Assembly: GCF_900188485.1 (NCBI RefSeq)
Contig: NZ_FZPH01000004.1
Location: 5,304-69,303 of the forward strand
DNA: 64,000 nucleotides
From: Asanoa hainanensis
GTDB taxonomy: Bacteria > Actinomycetota > Actinomycetes > Mycobacteriales > Micromonosporaceae
Reading direction: 5' to 3'
Under the pieces are notes generated by a model. That model was not told the origin of the DNA. It did no database searches and saw only the letters and a list, made by a program, of their open reading frames with translations. A program made the position numbers and the translations under genes. The stretch's first letter is position 1, and each line of letters begins with the position of its first letter. This document shows positions 24,132 to 31,888 of the stretch, piece after piece.

Positions 24132-24901
24132 TGCGCATCGCCACCTGGAACGTCAACTCGGTCAAGGCTCGCGAGCCCCGGCTGCTGGCCTGGCTCGACG
24201 AGAAGAAGCCCGACGTGGTCTGCCTCCAGGAGGTGAAGTCGACCACCGAGCTGTTCCCGACCGAGCAGGTCGGTGAGCTGGGTTACACCGCCGCCACGCA
24301 CGTCGACGGTCGCTGGAACGGGGTCGCCCTGCTGTCCCGGGTCGGCCTCGACGACGTGGTGCGCGGTTTCCCCGGCGAGCCCGGGTTCCCCGACCCGGAG
24401 ACCCGGGCGATCTCGGCGACCTGCGGCGGCGTACGCATCTGGTCGATCTACGTGCCGAACGGGCGCACTCCGGACGACCCGCACTATCAATACAAGCTGA
24501 CCTGGCTGGCGGCACTGCGCGACGCGGTCGCCGCCGACCTGGCCGGCCACACCGACCTGGCGGTCTGCGGCGACTTCAACGTGGCACCGACCGACGCCGA
24601 CGTCTGGGACCCTTCGGCCTTCGTGAACTCGACGCACGTGACGGCCCCGGAGCGGTCCGCCCTGACCGCTCTGCTGGACACCGGCCTGCGCGACGTGGTG
24701 CCCACCCCGATGAAGGGGCCGTTCCCCTTCACCTACTGGGACTACCGGGCCGGGATGTTCCACCAGAACAAGGGCATGCGGATCGACCTGGTGTACGCGA
24801 CCCCGGCAGTGGCCGACCGGGTCTCGTCGGCCGTCGTCGACCGGGAGGCCCGCAAGGGCAAGGGCCCGTCCGACCACGCGCCGATCATCGTGGATTTCTA
24901 G
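24131..24901 (+). CDS. xthA: exodeoxyribonuclease III
   Basis: The 256-residue protein is a complete AP endonuclease/exonuclease III of the EEP fold. It contains MRIATWNVNSVKAR (metal-binding Asn), VCLQEVKST (catalytic Glu), IWSIYVPNGR, CGDFNVAPTDADVWDP (Asp/Asn pair), FTYWDYRAGMF with NKGMRIDLVYA, and the terminal SDHAPIIVDF with the catalytic Asp-His. It cuts DNA 5' to abasic sites and removes 3' blocking groups in base excision repair. Coupling to the PAC2 gene (1-bp overlap) suggests co-regulation. The 3' end overlaps the convergent sortase gene by 17 bp. Confidence 0.95.
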   Translation: MRIATWNVNSVKAREPRLLAWLDEKKPDVVCLQEVKSTTELFPTEQVGELGYTAATHVDGRWNGVALLSRVGLDDVVRGFPGEPGFPDPETRAISATCGGVRIWSIYVPNGRTPDDPHYQYKLTWLAALRDAVAADLAGHTDLAVCGDFNVAPTDADVWDPSAFVNSTHVTAPERSALTALLDTGLRDVVPTPMKGPFPFTYWDYRAGMFHQNKGMRIDLVYATPAVADRVSSAVVDREARKGKGPSDHAPIIVDF

Positions 24902-25484
24902 CCTCTACCAGCGAGGCGAACACGATGATGTTGTCGACGTAGCCGATGCTGCCGCCCTTGAACTCGCCACCACAGGTGATCAGGCGCAGCGCCGGGCGGG
25001 TGAAGTCGCCGTAGATCCGCTCGATCGGCTGGTCGGCCTTCTTGAACTTCTCCACGGAGTTGACCTCGAAGATCGCCACCGAGTCGTCGCGTCTTTCGAC
25101 CTCGATGCGCGCGCCCGGCTTGACCTTGGACAGGTCGTGGAAGATCGACGGCCCGGTGCGCGTGTCCGCGTGCCCGACCAGCACCGCGGGACCGTACTGC
25201 CCCGGTGTCGGGCTGTTCTCGAACCACCCGGCCTGGTTGTGCTTCTCCAGCGCCGGCACCTCGATCGAGCCGTCGTCCGCCAGGCCCACGTCGTGCACGG
25301 GCGCGTCGAGCTTCAACGACGGAATCCGCAGCTCGACGGGCCGGCTCGGCTCCAGCACCGGGAACTGGCTCGGCGGCGGCACGTCGTCGGGCCCGAAGCC
25401 GCCCTTCTGCACGACCCCGGCGAACGTCGCGATGGCCCCGGCGGCGATCAACACGACCGCCAGCGGTCCGGACAGCTTGGCCAT
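24885..25484 (-). CDS. class F sortase
   Basis: The 199-residue protein has an N-terminal membrane anchor (GPLAVVLIAAGAIATFAGVV) and an extracellular sortase domain. Segments are RPVELRIPSLKLDAPVHDVG, then WFENSPTPGQYGPAVLVGHA with the catalytic His, then LRLITCGG with the catalytic Cys. Class F enzymes of actinobacteria lack the extra domains of class A-E and attach or process surface proteins. In many relatives a GHYRDN-type stretch after the Cys supplies the Arg; here the equivalent reads GYVDN, so the third catalytic residue is not where I expected it. The substrate is probably the protein encoded 4 bp upstream. Confidence 0.9.
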   Translation of the reverse strand: MAKLSGPLAVVLIAAGAIATFAGVVQKGGFGPDDVPPPSQFPVLEPSRPVELRIPSLKLDAPVHDVGLADDGSIEVPALEKHNQAGWFENSPTPGQYGPAVLVGHADTRTGPSIFHDLSKVKPGARIEVERRDDSVAIFEVNSVEKFKKADQPIERIYGDFTRPALRLITCGGEFKGGSIGYVDNIIVFASLVEARNPR

Positions 25485-25488
25485 GTTT

Positions 25489-26040
25489 CTAGGCGGTGCG
25501 CCGCCGGCGCAGGGTGACCACCGCGAGCACGAGGCCGGCGGCCAGCGCCGCCATGCCGCCGGTCAACACCAGCGTGCTGTCGTCGTCGCCCGCCGTGCCG
25601 CCGAAGCCGGTCGCCGGGCCGCGGCTGGGCTGGCTGTCGTTGAGCACGTTGAGCGTGGCCTCGGCGCTGCCCGCGAGGAAGCCCGGGCAGTCGAGCACGA
25701 CCCGGTAGGACCGGGCCCGGGTGTCGGCCGGGATCGTCACCGCGCCGGTCAGGTGGCCGAACTGCGGCTCCACGACGACGTCGTCGAAGGCGGTCGACTC
25801 GACGGTCGCGGTCTCGTTGTCTTCCGGCGGGTCGTCGTCGGCCTCCGTGCAGCTCGCCCGGATGCCCACGATGTAGCCGGCCTCGACCGTGCTCGGCGTG
25901 AGCTCGAGGAACTGCCCGTCCGGGACGTCGGCCACGGTCGGGGTGGGTGTGGGGGCGGGCGCGGCGAACGCCGGCGCGCCGCTCATGACGACGATCAGGG
26001 CCGCAACCGCGGCTGTGGCTAGCGCTCGACGACCGGACAT
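25489..26040 (-). CDS. secreted, C-terminally anchored protein next to class F sortase
   Basis: The 183-residue protein has a signal peptide (RRALATAAVAALIVVMSGAP AFAA with cleavage after AFA), a Pro/Thr spacer, and a central beta-rich domain of about 100 residues with two cysteines (RASCTEADDD and LDCPGFLAG). A C-terminal membrane helix LVLTGGMAALAAGLVLAVVT ends in RRRR. Just before the helix the sequence GPATGFGGTAG carries a PATG element that may serve as a variant sorting signal. Organisation and neighbourhood strongly suggest it is the sortase substrate. The start follows GGGAGG. Only 4 bp separate its stop from the sortase start. Confidence 0.82.
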   Translation of the reverse strand: MSGRRALATAAVAALIVVMSGAPAFAAPAPTPTPTVADVPDGQFLELTPSTVEAGYIVGIRASCTEADDDPPEDNETATVESTAFDDVVVEPQFGHLTGAVTIPADTRARSYRVVLDCPGFLAGSAEATLNVLNDSQPSRGPATGFGGTAGDDDSTLVLTGGMAALAAGLVLAVVTLRRRRTA

Positions 26041-26077
26041 CGTGACCTCCCTGCCGCCCGTGCGTCGATTGTCGCAT

Positions 26078-26107
26078 TTGGAGCGCCCACGCGACACCTG
26101 TCAAAAT
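26078..26107 (+). promoter_or_regulatory. promoter of leaderless trmB-helicase operon
   Basis: TTGGAG (26078-26083), an 18-bp spacer and CAAAAT (26102-26107) form a plausible housekeeping promoter. The -10 ends 6 nt before the GTG at 26114, so transcription would start at the initiation codon. Confidence 0.55.
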
Positions 26108-26113
26108 CGCTAA

Positions 26114-26800
26114 GTGAGTGCTATCGCTGTGTCGCATATCCGCACCTTCCACAACCGTGGGGGGCGGATGGGTGACCGGCATCACGATGCCCTGTCTCGG
26201 CTGTGGCCCCTGTACGGGTTGACGGTCTCGGACGACCCGCTCGACGCCCCGGCGTTGTTCGGTCGGTCCGCTCCCCTGGTCGTGGAGATCGGGTCCGGGA
26301 TGGGTGACGCGACGGCGGCGATGGCGGCGGCCGACCCCGACCGGGACTACCTGGCCGTCGAGGTGCACGTCCCGGGCATCGCGTCGCTGCTCAGCCACAT
26401 CGAGACGCGCGGGCTGCGAAACCTGCGGATCGCCCGCGGCGACGCTATCGAGCTCATGACGCACATGCTGCCCCCGGACCGGCTCGCCGCGGTGCACGTG
26501 TTCTTCCCCGACCCGTGGCCGAAGCTCAAGCACCACAAGCGGCGCATCATCCAGCCTTCTCACGTGGCTCTGCTGCGCTCCCGCCTGCTGCCCGGCACGG
26601 GTGTGCTGCACTGCGCCACCGACTGGGAGCCGTACGCTGCGTCGATGCTGTCAACCCTGTCGGCCGACCCCGAACTGGTGAACACCGCCGACGGCTACGC
26701 GCCCCGGCCCGCGTACCGCGCGGTCACACACTTCGAACGGCGCGCGGCCCGGCAGGGACGCGACGTGTTCGACCTCGTCTTCACCAGGCGCGCCGCGTGA
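26114..26800 (+). CDS. trmB: tRNA (guanine-N7-)-methyltransferase
   Basis: The 228-residue protein is a complete TrmB: HIRTFHNRGGRMGDRHHDAL at the N-terminus, the SAM-binding VVEIGSGMGDATAAMAAADP, the acidic DYLAVEVHVPG end of beta-2, HVFFPDPWPKLKHHKRRIIQ (catalytic/PDPWxK motif), and the closing RAVTHFERRAARQGRDVFDL. It methylates G46 in the variable loop of tRNAs. The GTG at 26114 has no Shine-Dalgarno and sits 6 nt after a -10-like hexamer, so initiation is probably leaderless. The stop overlaps the helicase GTG by 4 bp. Confidence 0.93.
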   Translation: MSAIAVSHIRTFHNRGGRMGDRHHDALSRLWPLYGLTVSDDPLDAPALFGRSAPLVVEIGSGMGDATAAMAAADPDRDYLAVEVHVPGIASLLSHIETRGLRNLRIARGDAIELMTHMLPPDRLAAVHVFFPDPWPKLKHHKRRIIQPSHVALLRSRLLPGTGVLHCATDWEPYAASMLSTLSADPELVNTADGYAPRPAYRAVTHFERRAARQGRDVFDLVFTRRAA

Positions 26801-29313
26801 ACCTCGCCGACCGGATCCCGGCCGACGTCACCCCCGACTCGCTCTTCGAGGCGTTCGCGGAGTGGGCGGGCGAGCGTGGACTGACCCTCTATCCGCACCA
26901 GGAAGAGGCGTTGATCGAGCTCGTCTCGGACGCCAACGTCATCCTGAACACGCCGACCGGCTCCGGGAAGAGCCTGGTCGCGACCGGTGCGCACTTCGCC
27001 GCGCTGGCCTACGGGCGACGCACCTTCTACACGGCGCCGATCAAGGCGCTCGTCTCCGAGAAGTTCTTCGACCTCTGCCGGATCTTCGGCGCGGAGAACG
27101 TCGGCATGCTGACCGGCGACGCCGCCGTCAACGAGACCGCGCCGATCATCTGCTGCACGGCCGAGATCCTGGCCAACATCGCGCTGCGCGACGGCTCGTA
27201 CGCCGATGTCGGTCAGGTCGTGATGGACGAGTTCCACTTCTACGCGGAGCCGGACCGGGGCTGGGCGTGGCAGGTGCCGCTGATCGAGCTTCCGCACACG
27301 CAGTTCCTGCTCATGTCGGCGACGCTCGGTGACGTGTCGCGGTTCGAGACGGACCTGACCCGGCGCACCGGCCGGCCGACCGCGGTGGTCAAGTCCGTCG
27401 ACCGCCCGGTGCCGCTGATGTACACCTACGCGGTCACCCCGATGCACGAGACGCTGCAGGAGCTGCTGGACACCCGGCAGGCACCCGTGTACGTCGTGCA
27501 CTTCACCCAGGTCGCCGCGTTGGAGCGGGCCCAGGCGCTGATGTCGGTGAACGTGGCCACCCGCGCCGAGAAGGACGCGATCGCCGCGGCCATCGGCAAC
27601 TTCCGCTTCTCGGCCGGGTTCGGGCGCACGCTGTCGCGGTTGGTGCGCCACGGGATCGGCGTGCACCACGCCGGCATGCTGCCCCGCTATCGGCGGTTGG
27701 TCGAGACGCTGGCCCAGGCCGGTCTGCTGAAAGTCATCTGCGGCACCGACACGCTCGGGGTCGGCATCAACGTGCCCATCCGGACCGTGTTGTTCACGGG
27801 ACTGTCCAAATACGACGGTGTACGGGTACGACTGCTCAAGGCGCGCGAGTTCCACCAGATCGCGGGCCGGGCCGGGCGGGCCGGGTTCGACACCATCGGC
27901 ACCGTGGTGGTGCAGGCGCCGGAACACGTCATCGACAACGAGCGGGCGTTGGCCAAGGCCGGGGACGACCCTAAGAAGCGGCGCAAGGTGGTGAAGAAGA
28001 AGCCGCCGGAGGGTTCGATCGGGTGGGGGCGGGCGACGTTCGACCGGCTGATCGAGGCCGAGCCCGAGCCGCTCCAGTCGTCGTTCCACGTCTCGCACGC
28101 CATGCTGCTCAACGTGATCGGCCGGCACGGAGACCCGTTCCAGGCGATGCGGCACCTGCTGACCGACAACCACGAGGAGCCGGCCGCCCAGCGCAAGCAC
28201 ATCAAGCGGGCGATCGCCATCTACCGGGCGCTGCTGGCCGGTGGCGTCGTCGAGCGGGTCTCACCGCCGGACGAGTCCGGCCGGACCGTGCGGCTGACCG
28301 TCGACCTGCAGGCCGACTTCGCGTTGAACCAGCCGCTGTCGCCGTTCGCGCTGGCCGCGATCGAGCTGCTGGACCAGGAGTCGCCCGACTACTTCCTCGA
28401 CGCGCTGTCCGTCATCGAGTCCACTCTGGACGACCCACGGCAGGTGCTGTCGGCGCAGCGGTTCAAGGCGCGCGGCGAGGCCGTGGCGGCGATGAAGTCC
28501 GAGGGGATCGAGTACGAGGAGCGGATGGAGCTTCTCGAGGAGGTCACCCACCCGCGTCCGCTGGCGGAGCTGCTCGAAGACGCGTACACGATGTATGCCC
28601 GTGGTCATCCCTGGGTCTCCGACCACGAGCTGGCGCCGAAGTCGGTGGTCCGCGACATGTACGAGCGGGCCATGACGTTCGGCGAGTACGTGTCGTTCTA
28701 CGGCCTGTCGCGGTCGGAGGGGCTGGTCCTGCGCTATCTGGCGGACGCGTACCACGCGCTGCGCCGCACGGTGCCCGAGGACTCGCGCACCGAGGAGCTG
28801 TCCGACCTGATCGAGTGGCTGGGCGAGCTGGTGCGGCAGGTCGACTCGAGCCTGCTGGACGAGTGGGAGCGGCTGCGCGATCCCGCGTCGGTGGACGAGG
28901 AGGTCGCGGACATCGAGCGGCCGCCGCCGGCGGTTACCCGGAACCGCCGGGCGTTCCGGGTGCTGGTGCGCAACGCGCTGTTCCGCCGGGTGGAGCTGGC
29001 TGCGTTGCGGGATTGGGAAGCTCTGGGCGAGCTCGACGGGGCGGACGGTTTCACTGCTTCGGAGTGGGCTGCGGCTTTGGAGCCCTACTTCGCCGAATAT
29101 GCCGATATTGGCGTCGGGCCGGATGCGCGCGGTCCGTCCCTGTTGCTGATCGACGAGAAACCCGACCGCTGGGACGTTCGGCAGATCTTCGACGACCCGG
29201 AGGAGGACCACGACTGGGCCATCGAGGCCACGGTCGACCTGGCCGCCTCAGACCTCGCGGGAGTGGCCGCGGTGACCGTAACCCGGGTGGGCACAGCGGC
29301 GAGTTTCGATTAG
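26797..29313 (+). CDS. Ski2-like DExH RNA helicase with DUF3516
   Basis: The 838-residue protein has an N-terminal helicase core: ALIELVSDANVILNTPTGSG with the P-loop Lys at 58, TAPIKALVSEKFFDL (motif Ia), DEFH at 144-147 (motif II), LMSATLGD (III), then ICGTDTLGVGINVPIRTVLF (V) and HQIAGRAGRAGFD (VI). A basic insert KKRRKVVKKKPPEG follows the core. The last 350 residues form the actinobacterial DUF3516 region. Ski2-like helicases unwind structured RNA, often in decay or ribosome maturation. Its GTG start overlaps the trmB stop, so the pair is co-translated. The 3' part uses noticeably more A/T-ending codons than the rest. Confidence 0.92.
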   Translation: MNLADRIPADVTPDSLFEAFAEWAGERGLTLYPHQEEALIELVSDANVILNTPTGSGKSLVATGAHFAALAYGRRTFYTAPIKALVSEKFFDLCRIFGAENVGMLTGDAAVNETAPIICCTAEILANIALRDGSYADVGQVVMDEFHFYAEPDRGWAWQVPLIELPHTQFLLMSATLGDVSRFETDLTRRTGRPTAVVKSVDRPVPLMYTYAVTPMHETLQELLDTRQAPVYVVHFTQVAALERAQALMSVNVATRAEKDAIAAAIGNFRFSAGFGRTLSRLVRHGIGVHHAGMLPRYRRLVETLAQAGLLKVICGTDTLGVGINVPIRTVLFTGLSKYDGVRVRLLKAREFHQIAGRAGRAGFDTIGTVVVQAPEHVIDNERALAKAGDDPKKRRKVVKKKPPEGSIGWGRATFDRLIEAEPEPLQSSFHVSHAMLLNVIGRHGDPFQAMRHLLTDNHEEPAAQRKHIKRAIAIYRALLAGGVVERVSPPDESGRTVRLTVDLQADFALNQPLSPFALAAIELLDQESPDYFLDALSVIESTLDDPRQVLSAQRFKARGEAVAAMKSEGIEYEERMELLEEVTHPRPLAELLEDAYTMYARGHPWVSDHELAPKSVVRDMYERAMTFGEYVSFYGLSRSEGLVLRYLADAYHALRRTVPEDSRTEELSDLIEWLGELVRQVDSSLLDEWERLRDPASVDEEVADIERPPPAVTRNRRAFRVLVRNALFRRVELAALRDWEALGELDGADGFTASEWAAALEPYFAEYADIGVGPDARGPSLLLIDEKPDRWDVRQIFDDPEEDHDWAIEATVDLAASDLAGVAAVTVTRVGTAASFD

Positions 29314-29332
29314 AATAGGTGTACGAAAATCG

Positions 29333-29346
29333 CCGCTGACCAGCGG
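29333..29346. promoter_or_regulatory. short perfect palindrome upstream of the 208-aa gene
   Basis: CCGCTG-AC-CAGCGG is a perfect 14-bp inverted repeat 25 nt before the GTG at 29372. A TAGAAT that includes the helicase stop codon lies just upstream and could be a -10. The palindrome could be an operator or a small stem in the leader. Confidence 0.35.
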
Positions 29347-29371
29347 AGATCTTGAGGCCTGGAGGGCACCC

Positions 29372-29998
29372 GTGACCTCACCCGCCGTCCCGTACGCCAC
29401 TCTTCTCGCGTTCGCCCGCTACGTCGACCGCATCGGCCCGGCCAAGGCCACGTTCGTCGGCGGCCTACGCAAACAGCGCGAGTCCCGCTCGGGCTTCAAC
29501 CCCCACGGCCAACTCATCAAGGCCCTCAAAAGCGACATCGCCTTCCACGGCGGAGGCCGCCACCTCCACGCGGTGGTCAACGAGGTCAAACCGCGCTGGA
29601 AGCCCCTCTACGAGGCCCTGCTACCGGGCGCCCTGACCTACCTGGGCACCCTGCCCAAAGACACGGACCTAGCCCAAACCCGAGACGCGATCGCCATGCT
29701 GGGCGACCTACCGGTAAAGATCAACCCCCACTTCGGCCTACGCCACGCGGACGGCCAGGCCGAAGCCGTGCGACTACACATGGACGAGCAGCCCCCCAGC
29801 CCCGAAACCGTGATGGCCACGCTGCACCTGATGGGCCGCCACATGGACCAGGTCCTCCCCCACGCCACCCCCACCCTGGTCGACCTCCGCCGCGGCATCG
29901 TCCACCGCCCCGACCCGTCGGTGAAGACCGCGCAGGTCGAGCAGTGGCTGGCCGGCGAAGCGGCCGCCTTCCGCGCGACCTGGTCGGTAGCGGCGTAA
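29372..29998 (+). CDS. uncharacterised cytoplasmic protein, 208 aa
   Basis: I do not recognise a family. The protein is soluble, basic at the N-terminus (FVGGLRKQRESRSGFNPHGQ) and helical, with no cysteine and no signal. Features that look conserved are AFARYVDRIGPAKATFVGGL, GGRHLHAVVNEVKPRWKPLY, PVKINPHFGLRHADGQAEAV, and the C-terminal VEQWLAGEAAAF. GGAGGG precedes the GTG by 6 nt, and codon use (strong third-position C/G) supports a real gene. It follows the helicase gene by 58 bp and could belong to the same transcript. A hairpin after the stop may terminate it. Confidence 0.75.
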   Translation: MTSPAVPYATLLAFARYVDRIGPAKATFVGGLRKQRESRSGFNPHGQLIKALKSDIAFHGGGRHLHAVVNEVKPRWKPLYEALLPGALTYLGTLPKDTDLAQTRDAIAMLGDLPVKINPHFGLRHADGQAEAVRLHMDEQPPSPETVMATLHLMGRHMDQVLPHATPTLVDLRRGIVHRPDPSVKTAQVEQWLAGEAAAFRATWSVAA

Positions 29999-30015
29999 GA
30001 GCACGCGCCGCCGGC

Positions 30016-30037
30016 CGGAAGCGCCCGCGCGCTTCCG
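30016..30037 (+). terminator. GC-rich hairpin after the 208-aa gene
   Basis: CGGAAGCGC (30016-30024) pairs perfectly with GCGCTTCCG (30029-30037) around a 4-nt loop. It lies 18 nt after the stop codon and has no T-run, as is common for high-GC actinobacterial terminators. Confidence 0.5.
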
Positions 30038-30282
30038 CCGGCGAGGGCGGCGCGCCGATCGGTCCCCGCGGCGGCAGCCCGACCCCGAACGCCGTCCGGC
30101 GAGACCGACAACGCCACGCCCTGCCAGTCATCGCAGACCGCTGCCACAACCCGAGCGGCGTCCGGCGAGACCGCGCCGCGCGAGCAGGGCGGCACCAGCC
30201 TGTCGCGTTCCGGCGCAGCACAAACCTGGCCGCCGCCAGGCTTTCCAGGCCACTCGATCAGGCCCCGAACCCAACAGACCGC

Positions 30283-30472
30283 ATTCACGATCGGATGCGA
30301 ATTCCGACCCAGCCCCGTTGCGCCCGTGACCGAGATCCGCCAGCCCAGAACCCACCCGGGGGTTCATGATCGGAATGCGAATCCCGAACCCAGCCAGCGC
30401 GTTCATGATCGGGTGCGCGAGATCTGGGATTCGGCCGGCCATGTTCATGATCGGGTGCGCGTGGTCTGGAGA
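30283..30472. repeat. four degenerate copies of a TTCATGATCGG element
   Basis: Copies start at 30283 (ATTCACGATCGGATGCGAAT), 30362 (GTTCATGATCGGAATGCGAA), 30401 (GTTCATGATCGGGTGCGCGA) and 30443 (GTTCATGATCGGGTGCGCGT). The first two are followed by a shared CCGA...CCCAGCC stretch, the last two by CTGG. Spacing is 79, 39 and 42 bp. The core TCATGA/TGATC overlaps small palindromes. Uneven spacing and divergence rule out CRISPR. It looks like a family of short interspersed intergenic repeats. Confidence 0.75.
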
Positions 30473-30881
30473 GCCGGCGGCGCGTCGCCCAGACCTGATG
30501 CACACGATCATCTGCGGACCGCGCCAGGCTGTCGGGGACAACACAGGATCAAGCACCCCACACCGCCTCTGCCACGGTCGACAACCGCCGAACGGTTCGC
30601 GTCGGCGACTGTCGGCGACGTGCTCCGGCGCCGCAGTCGGTGGGCCCGGGCGGATCCGTCGACAGGCCCGTCGGGGGCGGGACACCACCGCAGCGCGCGA
30701 TCGGGCTCGACACTTCGGAAAAGCGACCCAGCTGATCCGTCACGAGTGCGGCAGACCTTCAGCCGTAGGGAAACACCCGATTCGTAGGGGGTGCGGCCGG
30801 CCATAGCGTCGAGGTGTGTCGGTGACGGCCGCTCGGGGTGGGAGGCCGCATGGGCACGACCGAAACGACGGAGGCGTGGTC

Positions 30882-31394
30882 ATGCGGCGGGTTGTTGTGT
30901 CGTTGTTGCTGGTGGGTGCGTTGCTGGCGCCGGCGGGTTGCGGCAGTTCGGGCGACGGCGGCGAGACCTCGCCAGCCGCCGACAGCGCGGTCGCCGACGA
31001 GGGCGGCGCGGCCGGGGCGATGTCGACGACCGTGCCCGGCTGTCCGTTCACGGCGGCCCAGGTCACCGAGCTGGTCGGGCAGCCGATGAACGACGAGGGG
31101 AACTGCCTGTTCGGGGACGGCAAGGGTGTGGCCAGTCTGACCGTCACCGTGTCGTCGGCGTTGGCCGGTGAGACCACCTACGACTACCAGCGTGAGACCG
31201 CCGGCAAGTCGTTTCCGAAAGTCAGCGACCTCGGCAAGGGGAAGAAGTCCTATCTGGCCGTCAAGGACATCCAGGCCGAGGCGGCGCTGATCAGCGACCA
31301 GGGTGCGTACACCCTGATCATGAGTAGTTTCGGTTTCGACGAGGCCAAGTACGACCAGACCATGAACGCCCTGATTGACGTGATCCTCGGATGA
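30882..31394 (+). CDS. secreted lipoprotein 1 of a three-gene operon (DUF3558-like)
   Basis: The 170-residue protein has a lipoprotein signal ending GALLAPAGC with Cys20. After a 25-residue Gly/Ser/Ala linker, the domain starts with PGCPFTAAQVTELVGQPMND and has a second cysteine in EGNCLFGDGKG. The pair is spaced like the disulphide of DUF3558-type lipoproteins. Remaining strands include VASLTVTVSSALAG and QGAYTLIMSSFGFD. GGAGG lies 7 nt before the ATG at 30882. An in-frame GTG at 30816 would add a non-signal extension and was rejected. The stop overlaps the next gene (ATGA). Confidence 0.82.
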   Translation: MRRVVVSLLLVGALLAPAGCGSSGDGGETSPAADSAVADEGGAAGAMSTTVPGCPFTAAQVTELVGQPMNDEGNCLFGDGKGVASLTVTVSSALAGETTYDYQRETAGKSFPKVSDLGKGKKSYLAVKDIQAEAALISDQGAYTLIMSSFGFDEAKYDQTMNALIDVILG

Positions 31395-31888
31395 GGCGCC
31401 GCCTGGTCGTTCTTGCCCTCACGCTCACGACATTGGCCGGATGCGGCAACGAGCCGACACCAGCACCGCCGGCGCCCGCCGTGCCGCCGGTCACTACCGC
31501 GCCGCTGGTCGACGAGGCACCCGCCCTGCCCGACGCCTGCGAGCTGATCAAACAGGCCGACGCCGAGAAGCTGGCCGGCACGCCGCTCGACCCGCCGTTG
31601 CCTGTCAAGGACACCTGTACGTACACCGGGCCGGTGACCGGGCCCACCGCGCAGGTCGAGGTCTACGTCGGCGACGGCGCCAAGAAGTTTCTCGACATCG
31701 ATCGGGAGCTCGGGCACGCGTTCACCGAGCTGGCCGGCATCGGTGACGAGGCCCACCTCGAGGACGGGACCGTCTTCTTCGCCAAAGGTGGCGTCTGGGT
31801 GAGCATCCGGCTGGTCCGGCTGGTCGACCCCGCGGAGACCCGCGATCCGCTGGAGGCGGCCGCCCGCACCGCCGCGGGCCGCATGTGA
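31391..31888 (+). CDS. secreted lipoprotein 2 of a three-gene operon (DUF3558-like)
   Basis: The 165-residue protein has the signal RRRLVVLALTLTTLAGC with lipidated Cys18, a proline-rich linker, and a domain beginning LPDACELIKQADAEKLAGTP with a partner cysteine in KDTCTYTGPVTG. The layout C-x-L/F...A....L.G.P.......C.Y/F parallels lipoprotein 1, so the two are probably diverged paralogues. The middle part (AQVEVYVGDGAKKFLDIDRE, AGIGDEAHLEDGTVFFAKGG) resembles DUF3558 proteins. Both ends overlap neighbouring genes by 4 bp, so the three lipoproteins are made in coordination. Function unknown. Confidence 0.82.
   Translation: MRRRLVVLALTLTTLAGCGNEPTPAPPAPAVPPVTTAPLVDEAPALPDACELIKQADAEKLAGTPLDPPLPVKDTCTYTGPVTGPTAQVEVYVGDGAKKFLDIDRELGHAFTELAGIGDEAHLEDGTVFFAKGGVWVSIRLVRLVDPAETRDPLEAAARTAAGRM

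Larger units (their letters stand above)
29999..30881. other. 883-bp intergenic block without a convincing gene
   Basis: Open frames on both strands here are low in third-position bias, lack ribosome sites and give low-complexity translations. The block contains the hairpin at 30016-30037, a direct repeat CGTCCGGCGAGACCG (30093-30107 and 30159-30173), four copies of a TTCATGATCGG element (30283-30472), and a TAGCGT hexamer (30804-30809) that may be the -10 of the lipoprotein operon, giving it a leader of about 66 nt. The rest shows no feature I can name. Confidence 0.6.

Noticed and set aside
30283-30472. Possible CRISPR array
   Set aside because: Repeats are short, diverged and unevenly spaced (79, 39, 42 bp), and no cas gene is present.
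30326-30806. Possible small repeat protein with FMIG-type units
   Set aside because: Two overlapping frames give similar translations because the DNA itself is repetitive. No ribosome site and poor codon bias.
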